Positions 1-10,027 of a stretch of 64,000 bases of DNA are shown here, in pieces. Position numbers and translations under genes: made by a program. This DNA comes from Rickettsiales bacterium (GTDB lineage: Bacteria; Bacteroidota; Bacteroidia; Cytophagales; Cyclobacteriaceae). Positions within the stretch are counted from its first letter, which is position 1, and each line of letters begins with the position of its first letter. Under the pieces are notes generated by a model. The model was not told the origin of the DNA. It did no database searches and worked only from the letters and a program-made list of their open reading frames with translations. The DNA is taken from the NCBI GenBank assembly GCA_002729235.1, contig PBTY01000017.1, positions 23,420 through 87,419 of the forward strand, in the 5' to 3' direction.

Positions 1-2193
1 CCTGCAGCGGAGACAATGAAAGCAGACTATCCAGAAGTAGACGATTCTTTTAGATTCCGAACGACCGGTAACTGGTTTGTCAAACGAAAAGGTAAAGAAC
101 TCACCTTTAAAGAGGAAAATGTCATTTATTCGGACCCAAATTTTTTCGACTTCTGGGGAATGGATCTTTTATATGGAGATCCTGAGACGTGCCTGAGTCG
201 ACCCAAAACACTTGTTTTAGATGAAACAACTGCTAAAAAAATCTTCGGAGATATGGATCCTGTTGGTGAAATGGTGGTCCTGGATAATAAAGAGGATTAT
301 GAGGTAACTGGTGTCTACAGAGATTTTCCTGAGAATAATCATTTTCATTACAACATCATGATTACCATGTTGGATCGTGAAGAAGCAAAAATGAAAATGT
401 GGATGAGCTTCAATTTCAACACCTATTTAAAGCTCACAGATGGAACAAAACCCGAAGATCTTTCTGCTAAATTTCCTGAGTTAGTGGACACCAAGTTAGG
501 ACCTGAAATCAAACAATTTATGAATCTAGATATGGATCAGTTTGAGGCGCAGGGCGATTATGCAGGATTGTATTTGGTGCCACTTACCGACATCCACTTA
601 AAAAGTGATAAACTCGGTGAGTTGGAAGCCAATGGCGACATCAAATATGTTTATATCTTCTCTGCTATAGGTCTTTTTATTTTGATATTAGCCTGCATCA
701 ATTTCATGAACCTGTCCACTGCAAGATCAGCCAACAGAGCTAAGGAAGTAGGAATCAGAAAAGTGATGGGGGCTTTCAGAGGACAGCTAATAAAGCAATT
801 TATCTCGGAAGCTATGCTGATTTCATTGATTTCAACCATAGTAGCGCTAGGATTGACTACCCTCATGATGCCTTATTTCAATGAACTCGCCGGTAAAGAA
901 TTAGAAAGTGCAGAATTATTTTCAGGTGAATTTCTATCGATAATTGTAGCAATCATGCTGGTTGTTGGTTTGTTATCAGGGAGTTATCCAGCTTTCTATC
1001 TATCAAAATTTAGACCTGCAGAAACTCTTAAAGGAAAACTGAATCTGGGCTTTAAAAGCGGAGGCATACGGAGCATTTTAGTGGTCATGCAGTTTACCGT
1101 ATCAATTATTATGATAGTTGGAACAGCTATAGTTTTTAACCAGTTATCATATATTCAGAATAAGAAACTTGGATTTGACAAGGAACAAATTTTGATGATC
1201 AACGATGCCTGGATTCTCCGTGATAACGTGCAAGCATTTAAAAATGAAGCTTTAAGAGATTCGAGGGTAAAAGCGGCCACAGTAGCAAGTTTTTTACCTG
1301 TTGGAACAGCGAATAACAACAATGTCTATTATCCGGGTAAAAACGTCAACACCAACGAAAGTCACATCTTGAGCAATCACTACATTGATTATGATTATTT
1401 AAGTACTCTTGATATGAATGTTGTGGACGGAAGAGCATTCTCCAAAGAATACCTAACAGACTCTACCGCAGCTATTCTCAACCAAACCGCAGCTAGACAA
1501 ATGAATGTTGGTGTTGGAGATTATATCTCTAACCATGGTGGTGACCAGGATTCGATGTATGCTGTGAGTTACAAAATAGTAGGTATTGTAGAAGATTTCC
1601 ATTACGAATCACTACGACAAAACATCAATCCTTTGGTATTCCACATTGGTAAACGAAATGGTTATGTTGCGTTAAAAGTGGAACCAACCGAAACGGAAGC
1701 AACAATAAAGTATTTGGAAGGAATTTGGGATCAAATGGCCCCAGGTCAACCTTTTGCTTATAGTTTCATGGATGAGCGTTTTGATCGCATCTACGCCAAC
1801 GAACAGAAAGTTGGACAAATATTTGGGGTATTCGCCTTCCTGGCAATTTTCATCGCTTGTCTCGGATTGTTTGGTCTGGCATCATTTACAGCGGAGCAAA
1901 AAAGAAAGGAAATTGGTATTAGAAAAGTTCTTGGAGCATCCATCACACACATTGTCAACAAACTATCCATGAGCTTCATCAAACTGGTGGCAGTGGCATT
2001 CATCATTGCCTCTCCTATCTCCTATTTTGCCATGAAGGCCTGGTTAGATGACTTTGTATATCGTACGGATATCAAAATATGGGTATTTGTGGCTGCAGGA
2101 TTTGCTGCATGTGCCATTGCCTGGCTCACAATGAGTGTTCAAAGCTGGAAGGCAGCCAGAGCAAATCCAGTAACTTCTTTGAGAAATGAATAA
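1..2193 (+). CDS. FtsX/MacB-type ABC transporter permease, 5' end missing
   Basis: The reading frame is open from base 1; the ATG at 16 is only an internal methionine, so the true start lies before the window. The visible part of about 730 residues has an extracytoplasmic MacB-like core domain, then an FtsX domain with membrane segments around residues 215-235, 260-290 and 310-335, a second periplasmic domain, and a second FtsX domain near the C-terminus. The motif ARSANRAKEVGIRKVMGA, repeated later as EQKRKEIGIRKVLGA, is the cytoplasmic coupling signature seen twice in the large Bacteroidota permeases of about 800 residues. By family, such proteins couple a cytoplasmic ATPase to mechanotransmission or export of peptides, drugs or lipoproteins; the substrate cannot be read here. 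The ATPase gene is not in the window. Family assignment is secure, role is not. Confidence 0.9.
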   Translation, partial: PAAETMKADYPEVDDSFRFRTTGNWFVKRKGKELTFKEENVIYSDPNFFDFWGMDLLYGDPETCLSRPKTLVLDETTAKKIFGDMDPVGEMVVLDNKEDYEVTGVYRDFPENNHFHYNIMITMLDREEAKMKMWMSFNFNTYLKLTDGTKPEDLSAKFPELVDTKLGPEIKQFMNLDMDQFEAQGDYAGLYLVPLTDIHLKSDKLGELEANGDIKYVYIFSAIGLFILILACINFMNLSTARSANRAKEVGIRKVMGAFRGQLIKQFISEAMLISLISTIVALGLTTLMMPYFNELAGKELESAELFSGEFLSIIVAIMLVVGLLSGSYPAFYLSKFRPAETLKGKLNLGFKSGGIRSILVVMQFTVSIIMIVGTAIVFNQLSYIQNKKLGFDKEQILMINDAWILRDNVQAFKNEALRDSRVKAATVASFLPVGTANNNNVYYPGKNVNTNESHILSNHYIDYDYLSTLDMNVVDGRAFSKEYLTDSTAAILNQTAARQMNVGVGDYISNHGGDQDSMYAVSYKIVGIVEDFHYESLRQNINPLVFHIGKRNGYVALKVEPTETEATIKYLEGIWDQMAPGQPFAYSFMDERFDRIYANEQKVGQIFGVFAFLAIFIACLGLFGLASFTAEQKRKEIGIRKVLGASITHIVNKLSMSFIKLVAVAFIIASPISYFAMKAWLDDFVYRTDIKIWVFVAAGFAACAIAWLTMSVQSWKAARANPVTSLRNE

Positions 2194-2204
2194 GTAATCA
2201 GATC

Positions 2205-2233
2205 GCACCAGCATCCAAGCTGGTGCTTTTTTT
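2205..2233 (+). terminator. Rho-independent terminator of the permease gene
   Basis: A perfect 8-bp stem (GCACCAGC at 2205-2212 pairing with GCTGGTGC at 2219-2226, 6-nt loop) is followed directly by seven T. It starts 11 bases after the permease stop and reaches into the stop codon of the convergent gene. There is no T-run on the other strand, so it should act only on rightward transcription. Confidence 0.85.
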
Positions 2234-2636
2234 ACTTTGTAGCTAGCCAGCTTTTTGCCTCGTCTACCGACTGGCAATGCTGCACCTCAAACTTACCCTG
2301 ATCCATTTTCTGAACGATGTTCTTCACGGACATCTGATTGAGTACATTTTCTGCCACTACAATAGCTGAAGAGCGATATCCTTTATCATAAGCAGCAGGA
2401 AACCACTCATTCATCAAGTACTCTTGATTTTCCTGACTGACCACACTGGACTTTCTATTGTCGGCAATCACCTTACTAGACTTGTTTTTGACAATCAAAT
2501 CCAATGCTTTTTCACAGGCTTCTTTAAATAATTCAGGTGTAGCAAATCCATGCCACTCCAGGTGAACAGCATTTATATCAGCATGATGATACACTTTGCA
2601 GTGCTTCTTATCATATTCAAGAGACGTTTTACTCAT
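2232..2636 (-). CDS. Small STAS/SpoIIAA-like protein of unknown role
   Basis: A 134-residue soluble protein without signal peptide or membrane segment. The alternating beta-strand/helix pattern (strand near residues 22-30, helix 34-50 ending in a KxxSSKVIADNR strand, helix 65-85, strand at SAIVVAE, helix 100-112, terminal strand plus helix) fits the small STAS-like or SpoIIAA-like proteins common in Bacteroidota. These are thought to be regulatory or stress-linked, but no function is assigned. No conserved catalytic residue is obvious. It is monocistronic, convergent with the permease and divergent from dnaE across about 200 bases. ATG start at 2636 is the only good candidate. The gene is real by codon structure; the fold call is tentative. 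Confidence 0.7.
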   Translation of the reverse strand: MSKTSLEYDKKHCKVYHHADINAVHLEWHGFATPELFKEACEKALDLIVKNKSSKVIADNRKSSVVSQENQEYLMNEWFPAAYDKGYRSSAIVVAENVLNQMSVKNIVQKMDQGKFEVQHCQSVDEAKSWLATK

Positions 2637-2837
2637 GATGTTTATTATTTATACAGGTTAACGAAGGCCTGAAGATATTTAATGCTCCAGAACATTCGAT
2701 TTCTCTTTCGACCAACATCTTTCATCAGATGCTGAAAAGTTTTCCACATCAGACAAATTGCCAGCCTTCAAATCTGTATTGGTCGATGGATTTTTTTTAT
2801 TTTGTTGGTTGTTAAGAAAAGCAAACCACCACGCTGC

Positions 2838-5800
2838 ATGTACTTAATCTTTGATACGGAAACTACTGGTTTACCAAGAAACCAGAATGCTCCATTAACT
2901 GACTTTGACAACTGGCCAAGACTTGTCCAGATTGCCTGGCAGCTTCATGGTCCTGAGGGAAATCTAATATCTCAAGGGAATCACATCATTAGACCTGATG
3001 GATTTACCATTCCCTTCAACTCTCAAAAAGTACATGGTATTTCAACAGACCGAGCGCTTGAGGTTGGTAAAGATCTTAAAGAAGTACTGGACATCTTCTC
3101 GGAGGATGTTAGGCGTGCAGAGGTACTTATTGGTCACAACATTGAGTTTGACAATAAGATTATAGGTGCGGAATACTTGCGAACAGAGCAAGAAAACCTA
3201 CTTGAGGGTTATCCAAACATCGATACGGGTCTTGACACCAAAGAATTTTGTGACATCCGAATGGGTAACGGGCGTCTTAAGATGCCCCGACTTATCGAGT
3301 TGTACGAAAAACTATTTGGCAAACCATTTGATGATGCACACGATGCGGCATATGACGTAGATGCTACGGCGCAAGCCTTCATGGAGTGTTTGCGAAGAGA
3401 AATCATTCCTACTCATGATGGCACCGATCCTAAGTCGATTAAATATGAAGCGCCGGACCTTGAGGCAGCGAACTTCGCATGGGCCAGAGAAAAATCTGGT
3501 GGTCAATTAACAGATCGACAGGTCTCAGTTGAAGAGATTAATGGTCCGTACTGTCACTTGCATGTACACTCGCAATTCTCGGTTCTTCAAGCCACTCCAA
3601 GTGTTGAAGCGGTTGTTGCTAAAGCCAAAGCGCTGGAAATGCCGGCGGTAGGTCTTACAGATCTAGGCAACATGTTTGGCGCCTTCAAATTCGTAAGAGC
3701 AGCTCTAGCCGAGGGTATCAAACCGATTGTAGGATGTGAATTTTATGTAGCTGAAGACCGAAAAAGGCTTCAGTTTACGAAAGACGATCCGGATAGAAGA
3801 TTCCAACAAGTTCTTCTTGCTAAAAACAAGACTGGATATAACAACTTAATCAAGCTTTGTTCACTTGGGCACATGGAAGGCCTATATGGCCTCTACCCGC
3901 GTATCGACAAAGCACTTATTGAACAATATAAGGAAGGTGTGATTGCGACCAGTGGTGGACTTGCTGGCGAAATCCCGAATCTTGTCCTAAACGTCGGTGA
4001 ACATCAAGCTGAAGAAGCTTTGCAGTGGTGGCTGGACCTTTTTGGTGATGATTTCTATCTGGAAATTAACCGACATAATTTAGATGAAGAAAATCACCTT
4101 AATGAGGTCCTAATTGGCTTTGCCAGAAAATACAACATCAAGGTAATAGCAGCGAATGAGCTCTTCTATTTGGATGAAGAGGAATCCAAAGCGCATGATG
4201 TACTGATCTGCATCAAAGAAAACGAAAAGCAAAGCACACCGATTGGCCGTGGACGTGGTTTTAGACCAGGATTGAAAAACTCAAGCTACTACTTCAAAAG
4301 TGAGCATGAGATGAAATCCGCTTTCACCGACTTGCCAGAGGCTATAGAAAACATCCAAGAACTGATCGATAAGGTAGAAGAATACAAGCTCGAGCGAGAT
4401 GTATTACTACCTAAATTTGAGATCCCGGATGAATTCAAAGATCCACAGGATGATGAAGATGGTGGAAAACGTGGTGAAAACGCCTATTTACGTCACTTGA
4501 CCTATGAGGGTGCTAAAAAACGTTATGAGGAGATCACGCCAGAGATTCGGGAACGGTTAGATTTCGAATTAGCCACTATTGAGAATACAGGGTATCCTGG
4601 TTACTTCTTGATTGTTCAGGATTTCACCACTGAAGCTCGAAACATGGGTGTTTCGGTTGGTCCGGGGCGGGGTTCAGCGGCAGGATCTGCTGTTGCCTAT
4701 TGTATTGGTATTACCAATGTAGATCCGATCGCTTATGATCTCCTATTTGAGCGTTTCTTGAATCCAGACAGGGTGTCACTTCCCGATATTGATATTGACT
4801 TTGACAATGAAGGGCGAGAACGTGTAATTAAGTACGTAGTGGATAAATATGGTGCTACACAAGTAGCTCAAATTATCACTTACGGTACCATGGCACCCAA
4901 ATCAGCCATTCGGGATGCCGGACGCGTGATGGAACTCCCTTTGCCTGAGACGGATGCCATAGCTAAACTGATTCCAGAAAAGCCAGGGGCCAAATTCTCC
5001 AAAATTTGGGGTGAAGTACCTGACCTGGAGCGCATGCGCCATGGTAAAGATCTCCCTTCTCAGGTTTTGAATCAGGCAGTAGTACTGGAAGGTTCGGTGC
5101 GAAATACCGGTGTCCATGCCTGTGGGGTAATTATTACACCAGATGACTTAACCAAGTTCGTCCCGCTTTCCAAAGCGAAAGATTCTGATCTGTATGTCAC
5201 CCAATTTGATAACAGTGTAGTAGAGTCTGCTGGAATGTTGAAAATGGACTTTTTGGGCCTGAAAACCCTTTCTGTTATCAAAACAGCCATCGAGAATGTT
5301 AAAAAACGACATGGTATTGAAATAGATATTGACAAAGTTCCTTTGGATGATAAGGTCACCTATGATCTCTATCAACGTGGTGAAACCAACGGAACTTTCC
5401 AGTTTGAGTCTCCTGGTATGCAAAAGCACTTGCGTGCGCTAAAACCAGATAAGCTGGAAGATTTAATTGCCATGAACGCCTTGTATCGTCCAGGTCCAAT
5501 GGAATACATTCCGGACTTCATTAACCGAAAGCATGGTAAAGCTGAAATCGTGTACGATTTAGCGGATATGGAAGAATACCTGGCAGAAACTTACGGTATT
5601 ACGGTCTATCAGGAGCAAGTTATGCTTCTATCACAGAAGCTAGCTGGATTTACCAAAGGTGAGGCCGATGTTCTTCGTAAGGCGATGGGTAAGAAGCAGC
5701 GTGCCGTTCTCGATAAGATGAAGCCTAAGTTCGTAGAACAGGCAAAAGAAAAGGGCCATGCAGAGGACAAGCTAGAGAAAATCTGGAAGGACTGGGAAGC

Positions 5801-7070
5801 TTTTGCAGCCTATGCCTTCAACAAATCTCACAGTACGTGTTACTCTGTGGTAGCTTACCATACTGGTTATTTAAAGGCTAATTACCCTGCCGAATACATG
5901 GCTTCCGTACTTACTCACAACCAATCCAATATTGAAAAGGTGAGTTTCTTCATGGAGGAATGTAAGAGTTTAGGAATCAAGGTACTGGGACCTCACGTTA
6001 ACGAATCTGGAATGAACTTCGAGGTAAATGCCGAAGGAGAGATTCGTTTTGGACTAGGTGCCATCAAAGGAACCGGTGAGTCGGCAGTACAAGCCATTAT
6101 TGAAGAGCGTGACGAAAATGGGCCGTTCAAAGACATTTTCGACTTTGCTTCAAGAGTTAACCTTAGAGCCGTAAACAAGAAATCATTTGAGAGTTTAGCC
6201 AAGGCCGGAGGATTTGACTGTTTTGAAGAATTCCACAGACGCCAATACATCGATCCAGATGACGAAGGATCTACCGTAGTAGAAAAGGCAATTCGCTATG
6301 CCAACAAGATGCAGCAAGAAGAAGAAAGCAACCAGGTTTCTCTCTTCGGCGGTGGTGGAGAAGGTGATTCCACTGTGGTGATGCGTCCGAAAATTGGCCG
6401 AATAGAACCTTATGGAGATATCGAAAAACTGAACATTGAGAAAGAAATGGTTGGCCTCTACATTACTGGTCACCCTCTGGATCAATACAAGTTTGAGATG
6501 AATTACCTGACCAACTGTACAGTCTCTGATTTGAAGGATTTAGAGGCTATTAAAGGACGTGAATTACGCTTTGGTGGAATAATCACCAGTGTTGCTCATA
6601 GAACTACTAAAAAAGGAAAGCCTTTTGGGCAATTCACACTAGAAGACTTTAACGATAGCTACTCATTCTTCCTGTTTGGGCCAGATTACATCAACTTCAA
6701 ACCTCTCCTTGAAACAGGGTGGTTCATGTATGTTGTCGGAATGGTACAGCCAAGGTGGAACGGTGTGGACCTGGAACTCAAAATCATGCAAATGGAGCCT
6801 CTTGGAGAAATCCGAGACAAGATGGCTAAAGGGGTAGAACTGCAAATGCACCTGGCAGATGTTACCAGAATGCTGGTGAGCGAATTGGAAACATATTCAC
6901 AGAAATATCCTGGAAGTTGCCAATTAAAAGTAAGCATTATGGGTATCTATGAAGATCGACCAATTGCTTTGGAAATGTCTAGTCGCAAGATGACAATTGG
7001 CCTGGATGATGAATTTTTGAAGGAGCTGGATCGAATGGATGGCATCAATTACCGGGTGATTACGGCTTAG
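2838..7070 (+). CDS. dnaE: DNA polymerase III alpha subunit with N-terminal proofreading exonuclease
   Basis: This is the replicative DNA polymerase, 1410 residues from the ATG at 2838. The frame can be extended to a TTG at 2802, but family members begin at MYLIFDTETTGLP, which favours the ATG. Domains in order: a DEDDh 3'-5' exonuclease (about 1-190, with D6 and E8 in DTE, D105 in the IEFDN segment, and H168/D169 in AHDAAYD), a PHP domain starting at HLHVHS (240-245), the polymerase core with GPGRGSAAGS (608-617) and the catalytic motif PDIDIDFD (649-656), a helix-hairpin-helix/beta-clamp-binding region, and an OB fold near 1235-1320. Having proofreading in the same chain, as in PolC but on a DnaE body, is known for Bacteroidota. 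The stop overlaps the convergent regulator gene by 4 bases. Function is secure. Confidence 0.97.
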   Translation: MYLIFDTETTGLPRNQNAPLTDFDNWPRLVQIAWQLHGPEGNLISQGNHIIRPDGFTIPFNSQKVHGISTDRALEVGKDLKEVLDIFSEDVRRAEVLIGHNIEFDNKIIGAEYLRTEQENLLEGYPNIDTGLDTKEFCDIRMGNGRLKMPRLIELYEKLFGKPFDDAHDAAYDVDATAQAFMECLRREIIPTHDGTDPKSIKYEAPDLEAANFAWAREKSGGQLTDRQVSVEEINGPYCHLHVHSQFSVLQATPSVEAVVAKAKALEMPAVGLTDLGNMFGAFKFVRAALAEGIKPIVGCEFYVAEDRKRLQFTKDDPDRRFQQVLLAKNKTGYNNLIKLCSLGHMEGLYGLYPRIDKALIEQYKEGVIATSGGLAGEIPNLVLNVGEHQAEEALQWWLDLFGDDFYLEINRHNLDEENHLNEVLIGFARKYNIKVIAANELFYLDEEESKAHDVLICIKENEKQSTPIGRGRGFRPGLKNSSYYFKSEHEMKSAFTDLPEAIENIQELIDKVEEYKLERDVLLPKFEIPDEFKDPQDDEDGGKRGENAYLRHLTYEGAKKRYEEITPEIRERLDFELATIENTGYPGYFLIVQDFTTEARNMGVSVGPGRGSAAGSAVAYCIGITNVDPIAYDLLFERFLNPDRVSLPDIDIDFDNEGRERVIKYVVDKYGATQVAQIITYGTMAPKSAIRDAGRVMELPLPETDAIAKLIPEKPGAKFSKIWGEVPDLERMRHGKDLPSQVLNQAVVLEGSVRNTGVHACGVIITPDDLTKFVPLSKAKDSDLYVTQFDNSVVESAGMLKMDFLGLKTLSVIKTAIENVKKRHGIEIDIDKVPLDDKVTYDLYQRGETNGTFQFESPGMQKHLRALKPDKLEDLIAMNALYRPGPMEYIPDFINRKHGKAEIVYDLADMEEYLAETYGITVYQEQVMLLSQKLAGFTKGEADVLRKAMGKKQRAVLDKMKPKFVEQAKEKGHAEDKLEKIWKDWEAFAAYAFNKSHSTCYSVVAYHTGYLKANYPAEYMASVLTHNQSNIEKVSFFMEECKSLGIKVLGPHVNESGMNFEVNAEGEIRFGLGAIKGTGESAVQAIIEERDENGPFKDIFDFASRVNLRAVNKKSFESLAKAGGFDCFEEFHRRQYIDPDDEGSTVVEKAIRYANKMQQEEESNQVSLFGGGGEGDSTVVMRPKIGRIEPYGDIEKLNIEKEMVGLYITGHPLDQYKFEMNYLTNCTVSDLKDLEAIKGRELRFGGIITSVAHRTTKKGKPFGQFTLEDFNDSYSFFLFGPDYINFKPLLETGWFMYVVGMVQPRWNGVDLELKIMQMEPLGEIRDKMAKGVELQMHLADVTRMLVSELETYSQKYPGSCQLKVSIMGIYEDRPIALEMSSRKMTIGLDDEFLKELDRMDGINYRVITA

Positions 7071-8083
7071 CTTAAGGTAGAACTTGCTTTGATTTTATTC
7101 TCCAGGGCGTTGATTTTTGACTCGATTCGGTTGAAAAACTTATTACGTGCTTTTTCAGCTCCCTGGCTAATGCATGTTGACTTCTTCATGATGTTTACCA
7201 TGTGCTGGTGAATACTATCACAAAAACGAGCATCAGAAGTACTCAATACACTAAGTGTGTTGTACGCAATAAAAGCAATTCGTTGTTCATCCATTTCAAA
7301 CAGAATGGTGTTATCCCCAATCAGTACTTCGTTATAGTACAACTGAAAGGTGTTTAAACTACCAGAAGTTGGTGCACCAATATGCATTTTCTTACCTTGC
7401 TGGGCTTCTTCTCTGAAAAGGTCTATCATATCTGCCAACTCGGAAATTATTAATAAAGCACTTTCCTGATCAATGAGTTCAATGTCAAAATAATACTCAA
7501 TTTGACGCAGTGAGATGTGGATAGTTTCCTCACTCCATATCTCCACTGAGGGTATTTTCATAAACTCCGACCAAATAACTTTACATCTAGAACTGATCTC
7601 GGGATCTATTTGGTCTGGTTTGTAAGAAAGCCGACTCATGTTTTCCTGGTTGAGGATTGTCTTTTGCCAGAAGAATGATTTAAACCATGACAATGCTGGA
7701 AACTGATAGTAATGCATCGGCAAAATATCCTTAGCCAGATACATCATCTTTTTCTTTTCAAATCGATTGACCAATGTCAAATGATCATATATAGAAGATA
7801 GATATGCTTTATAATCGCTGGCCGGGCTGATATTCTGAGAATTGAATAATATCGATTCATTAGAAGCAGGGTTCAGAAATCCATCTACAGACACTTTGTA
7901 TTTGTCTGAAATCAAACTGATCTCTTCAAAAGTCAGCAAGGTCTCCCCCCTCAACCTTCTGTAGGCACTGTCCTTACTAACACTCAGCAAGTCCGATAAT
8001 TCATCTACAAAGGAAATTTTAGGATCTACCTTTTCCTTCACCAGGTTTAAAAATGAAGATTGGATATTTAGGTTATCAGTCAT
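7067..8083 (-). CDS. Helix-turn-helix regulator-like protein with large sensory C-terminus
   Basis: A 338-residue cytoplasmic protein. Residues about 15-65 carry an XRE/BetR-like helix-turn-helix (ELSDLLSVSKDSAYRRLRGE, then a helix TFEEISLISDKYKV). The remaining 270 residues are mostly helical and rich in Ile/Phe/Tyr with no recognised ligand domain. This architecture, a short N-terminal HTH plus a long unassigned helical region, recurs in Bacteroidota and is usually annotated only as a hypothetical regulator. It is transcribed alone, convergent with dnaE (4-base overlap of stops), and divergent from the CsgG-like gene across a 314-base gap. ATG at 8083. DNA binding is inferred from the motif; the target is unknown. 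Confidence 0.75.
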   Translation of the reverse strand: MTDNLNIQSSFLNLVKEKVDPKISFVDELSDLLSVSKDSAYRRLRGETLLTFEEISLISDKYKVSVDGFLNPASNESILFNSQNISPASDYKAYLSSIYDHLTLVNRFEKKKMMYLAKDILPMHYYQFPALSWFKSFFWQKTILNQENMSRLSYKPDQIDPEISSRCKVIWSEFMKIPSVEIWSEETIHISLRQIEYYFDIELIDQESALLIISELADMIDLFREEAQQGKKMHIGAPTSGSLNTFQLYYNEVLIGDNTILFEMDEQRIAFIAYNTLSVLSTSDARFCDSIHQHMVNIMKKSTCISQGAEKARNKFFNRIESKINALENKIKASSTLS

Positions 8084-8397
8084 GAGTCAAGGCAGAAAGG
8101 CGATTCTATATTGAAAAATTAGCGCATTTTGAACGAATAATAAAGTCTATGTTAACCGACTTATCGATACTTCACCTTTTCATCGATTGCAAATAGTCAT
8201 ATCAACGCCAGATACTTTATGATTTTTTGCAACTCCTGTACTTCGCTACCTAAAAAATGGGATTTTCTTCTAAACTAATACTCATCGGATTCTCCATTTT
8301 GTATGCAACAAAAAAACGCTTCTATGGTGCCGAAAATCCAATTTCAATGAGAGAGACTTCTGATCGACCTTAGCTACAGCAACAAACTATTACGATC
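8084..8397. other. 314-base divergent intergenic region, no clear element
   Basis: This gap separates the leftward HTH regulator from the rightward CsgG-like gene, so it must hold promoters for both. I see AT-rich DNA, two ATCGAT hexamers (around 8162 and 8185) that could be part of an operator, and no convincing TAnnTTTG box on either strand, no tRNA, no ORF and no strong hairpin. Confidence 0.4.
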
Positions 8398-9504
8398 ATG
8401 AAAGCAATATCTATTAATCGTCAAATGAGGCTATTTCTTTTTGTTATAGCGGTTTTGTTTTGTGGAGCTTCTTATGCTCAAGAAAGACCCTCGATTGCCA
8501 TCATCAGTATGGATACCAAAGACATAGAAATGGACAATGATGCCATGGCCAATCTGGTCCGTTTGGAGTTGGAAAAAATCGATCTTTTTGAAGTACTTGA
8601 TAAGTACGATGTACAGGAAACCATCTCCAAAAATCCTAATCCTCCGAGCAACTACTTTGGAAAAACTGCAGCATTAGAAGCTGGAGAGCTGCTCAAGGCT
8701 GATAAAATGCTAACAGGAAGTGTAGAGCGTTTTGGAGATAAAATAGTATTCATCCTAAGGTTAGTGGATGTCAAGTCTAGAAAAATCGAAAAAACCAGCG
8801 TGATGGAATACCAAAATGTACAGAACGAGATTCAGACGATGACTATGATATCAATGAACGATCTCCTTGGAATTGAAAATGATAAACACCTGGTCGATTT
8901 GTTAATCGATTATGACTTACCAATTACTTCCATGCGAACCACTATGAACTTAAATGGCCCGAGAATGGGGATGGTTTATGTAGGAGGAGAAAACGGAGAT
9001 CGAATGATGGATCCAAAATCAGATGGTGGCTATGACATGTTCCGTGTGACCTCTATGTTTGGGTACCAGTTTGAGAAGCAATATTTAAGTTCTGGTGATT
9101 TTCAGGCACTCATTGAGGCTGTAGTGGCAGTCAATGGGTTGGAATCAGGCATGATCATTCCTTCCCTATCCTTTGTCAATGGATTCCGGTTTAGTAAATC
9201 TGGTTTTGAATTTGGACTAGGACCAAACCTGAGGATGCTACAAACTACTGAAGGATACTTTTCAGATGGCAATTGGATTCGGGTAAGAGATGTTGAAGAG
9301 GTGCCTGCAGATGCAAAAGTGATTGAACGACTGGATAGACGTGGTGACCCTAAATTATCCATGGGACTGATCGTAGCTTTCGGTAAAACCTTTCAATCTG
9401 GCTATCTGAATATTCCTTTCAATTTGTACGTAATGCCAAGGAAAGACGGTACGATGGTTGGGGTAACATTCGGGTTTAATACCACCAACAGGCCCAAACT
9501 ATAA
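8398..9504 (+). CDS. CsgG/HfaB-like exported protein
   Basis: A 368-residue exported protein. Residues 1-28 are a signal peptide ending in SYAQ; there is no lipobox cysteine. The segment from about 30 to 165 has the CsgG/TolB-N-like pattern: a strand RPSIAIISM, a helix NLVRLELEKIDLFEVLDKYDVQ, then AGELLKADKMLTGSVERFGDKI and a strand on RLVDVKSRKI. CsgG family members form or assist outer-membrane secretion pores or sense envelope state. The C-terminal 200 residues (MFGYQFEKQY..., ending GVTFGFNT) look like beta-strands and may form a barrel or associate with the outer membrane. There is no adjacent curli gene cluster, so a curli role is not supported. Likely monocistronic. Confidence 0.7.
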   Translation: MKAISINRQMRLFLFVIAVLFCGASYAQERPSIAIISMDTKDIEMDNDAMANLVRLELEKIDLFEVLDKYDVQETISKNPNPPSNYFGKTAALEAGELLKADKMLTGSVERFGDKIVFILRLVDVKSRKIEKTSVMEYQNVQNEIQTMTMISMNDLLGIENDKHLVDLLIDYDLPITSMRTTMNLNGPRMGMVYVGGENGDRMMDPKSDGGYDMFRVTSMFGYQFEKQYLSSGDFQALIEAVVAVNGLESGMIIPSLSFVNGFRFSKSGFEFGLGPNLRMLQTTEGYFSDGNWIRVRDVEEVPADAKVIERLDRRGDPKLSMGLIVAFGKTFQSGYLNIPFNLYVMPRKDGTMVGVTFGFNTTNRPKL

Positions 9505-9600
9505 GGTGACAAATAATGGATTAAAAGTTCCAGTCAAATGGATAAATGTCCGGCACACAACAAAAGATCAGTTTATCAACTTTAGCATTAACAAAAAATC

Positions 9601-9608
9601 TATCTTTG
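9601..9608 (+). promoter_or_regulatory. Bacteroidota-type -7 promoter element for thioredoxin
   Basis: TATCTTTG at 9601-9608 matches the Bacteroidota sigma-A -7 consensus TAnnTTTG exactly and lies 40 bases before the trxA ATG, which would give a short leader of about 35 bases. No good -33 TTTG is present at the usual distance; the best is TTTA at 9572. Confidence 0.55.
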
Positions 9609-9648
9609 CCGTTATCTCATAGACTGAATACATAAACTGATATATAAA

Positions 9649-9972
9649 ATGGCAAAACCATTAGAATTAACCGATCAGAACTTCGAAGAAGTAATCAACA
9701 CAGATAAACCCGTACTAGTAGATTTCTGGGCAGAGTGGTGCGGACCATGTAAAATGATAGGCCCAGTTGTTGAGGAACTAGCTGCTGACTATGATGGAAG
9801 AGCGGTAATCGGCAAAGTAGATGTTGATTCTAACCCTGAAGTTTCTGCTAAATTTGGTATCCGTTCTATCCCAACATTGTTGGTATTCAAAAACGGAGAA
9901 GTAGTAGATAAGCAAATTGGCGCAGTGCCAAAAACTGCCTTAAGCGAGAAAATCGAGAAGCAGTTAGCTTAA
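9649..9972 (+). CDS. trxA: Thioredoxin
   Basis: A 107-residue cytoplasmic dithiol-disulfide reductase. The active site WAEWCGPCKM sits at about residues 29-38, the cis-proline motif SIPTLL near 74-79, and KxGxVVDKQIG follows; all are canonical, and the length equals that of E. coli thioredoxin 1. There is no signal peptide, so it should serve cytoplasmic ribonucleotide reductase, peroxiredoxins and methionine sulfoxide reductases. It has its own promoter element just upstream and a strong terminator right after the stop, so it is monocistronic. Confidence 0.97.
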   Translation: MAKPLELTDQNFEEVINTDKPVLVDFWAEWCGPCKMIGPVVEELAADYDGRAVIGKVDVDSNPEVSAKFGIRSIPTLLVFKNGEVVDKQIGAVPKTALSEKIEKQLA

Positions 9973-9994
9973 TCAAGAAGCAATTAAAGAAGTT

Positions 9995-10024
9995 AAAATC
10001 CCAGCCCTTTGGTTGGGATTTTTT
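9995..10024 (+). terminator. Terminator after trxA, probably bidirectional
   Basis: AAAATCCCA (9995-10003) pairs with TGGGATTTT (10014-10022), extended by G-T, C-G and C-G pairs to a 12-bp stem with a 4-nt loop. T-rich sequence follows on the + strand, and the A-rich left flank offers T on the other strand, so it can also stop the convergent small gene ending at 10028. Confidence 0.85.
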
Positions 10025-10027
10025 ATT

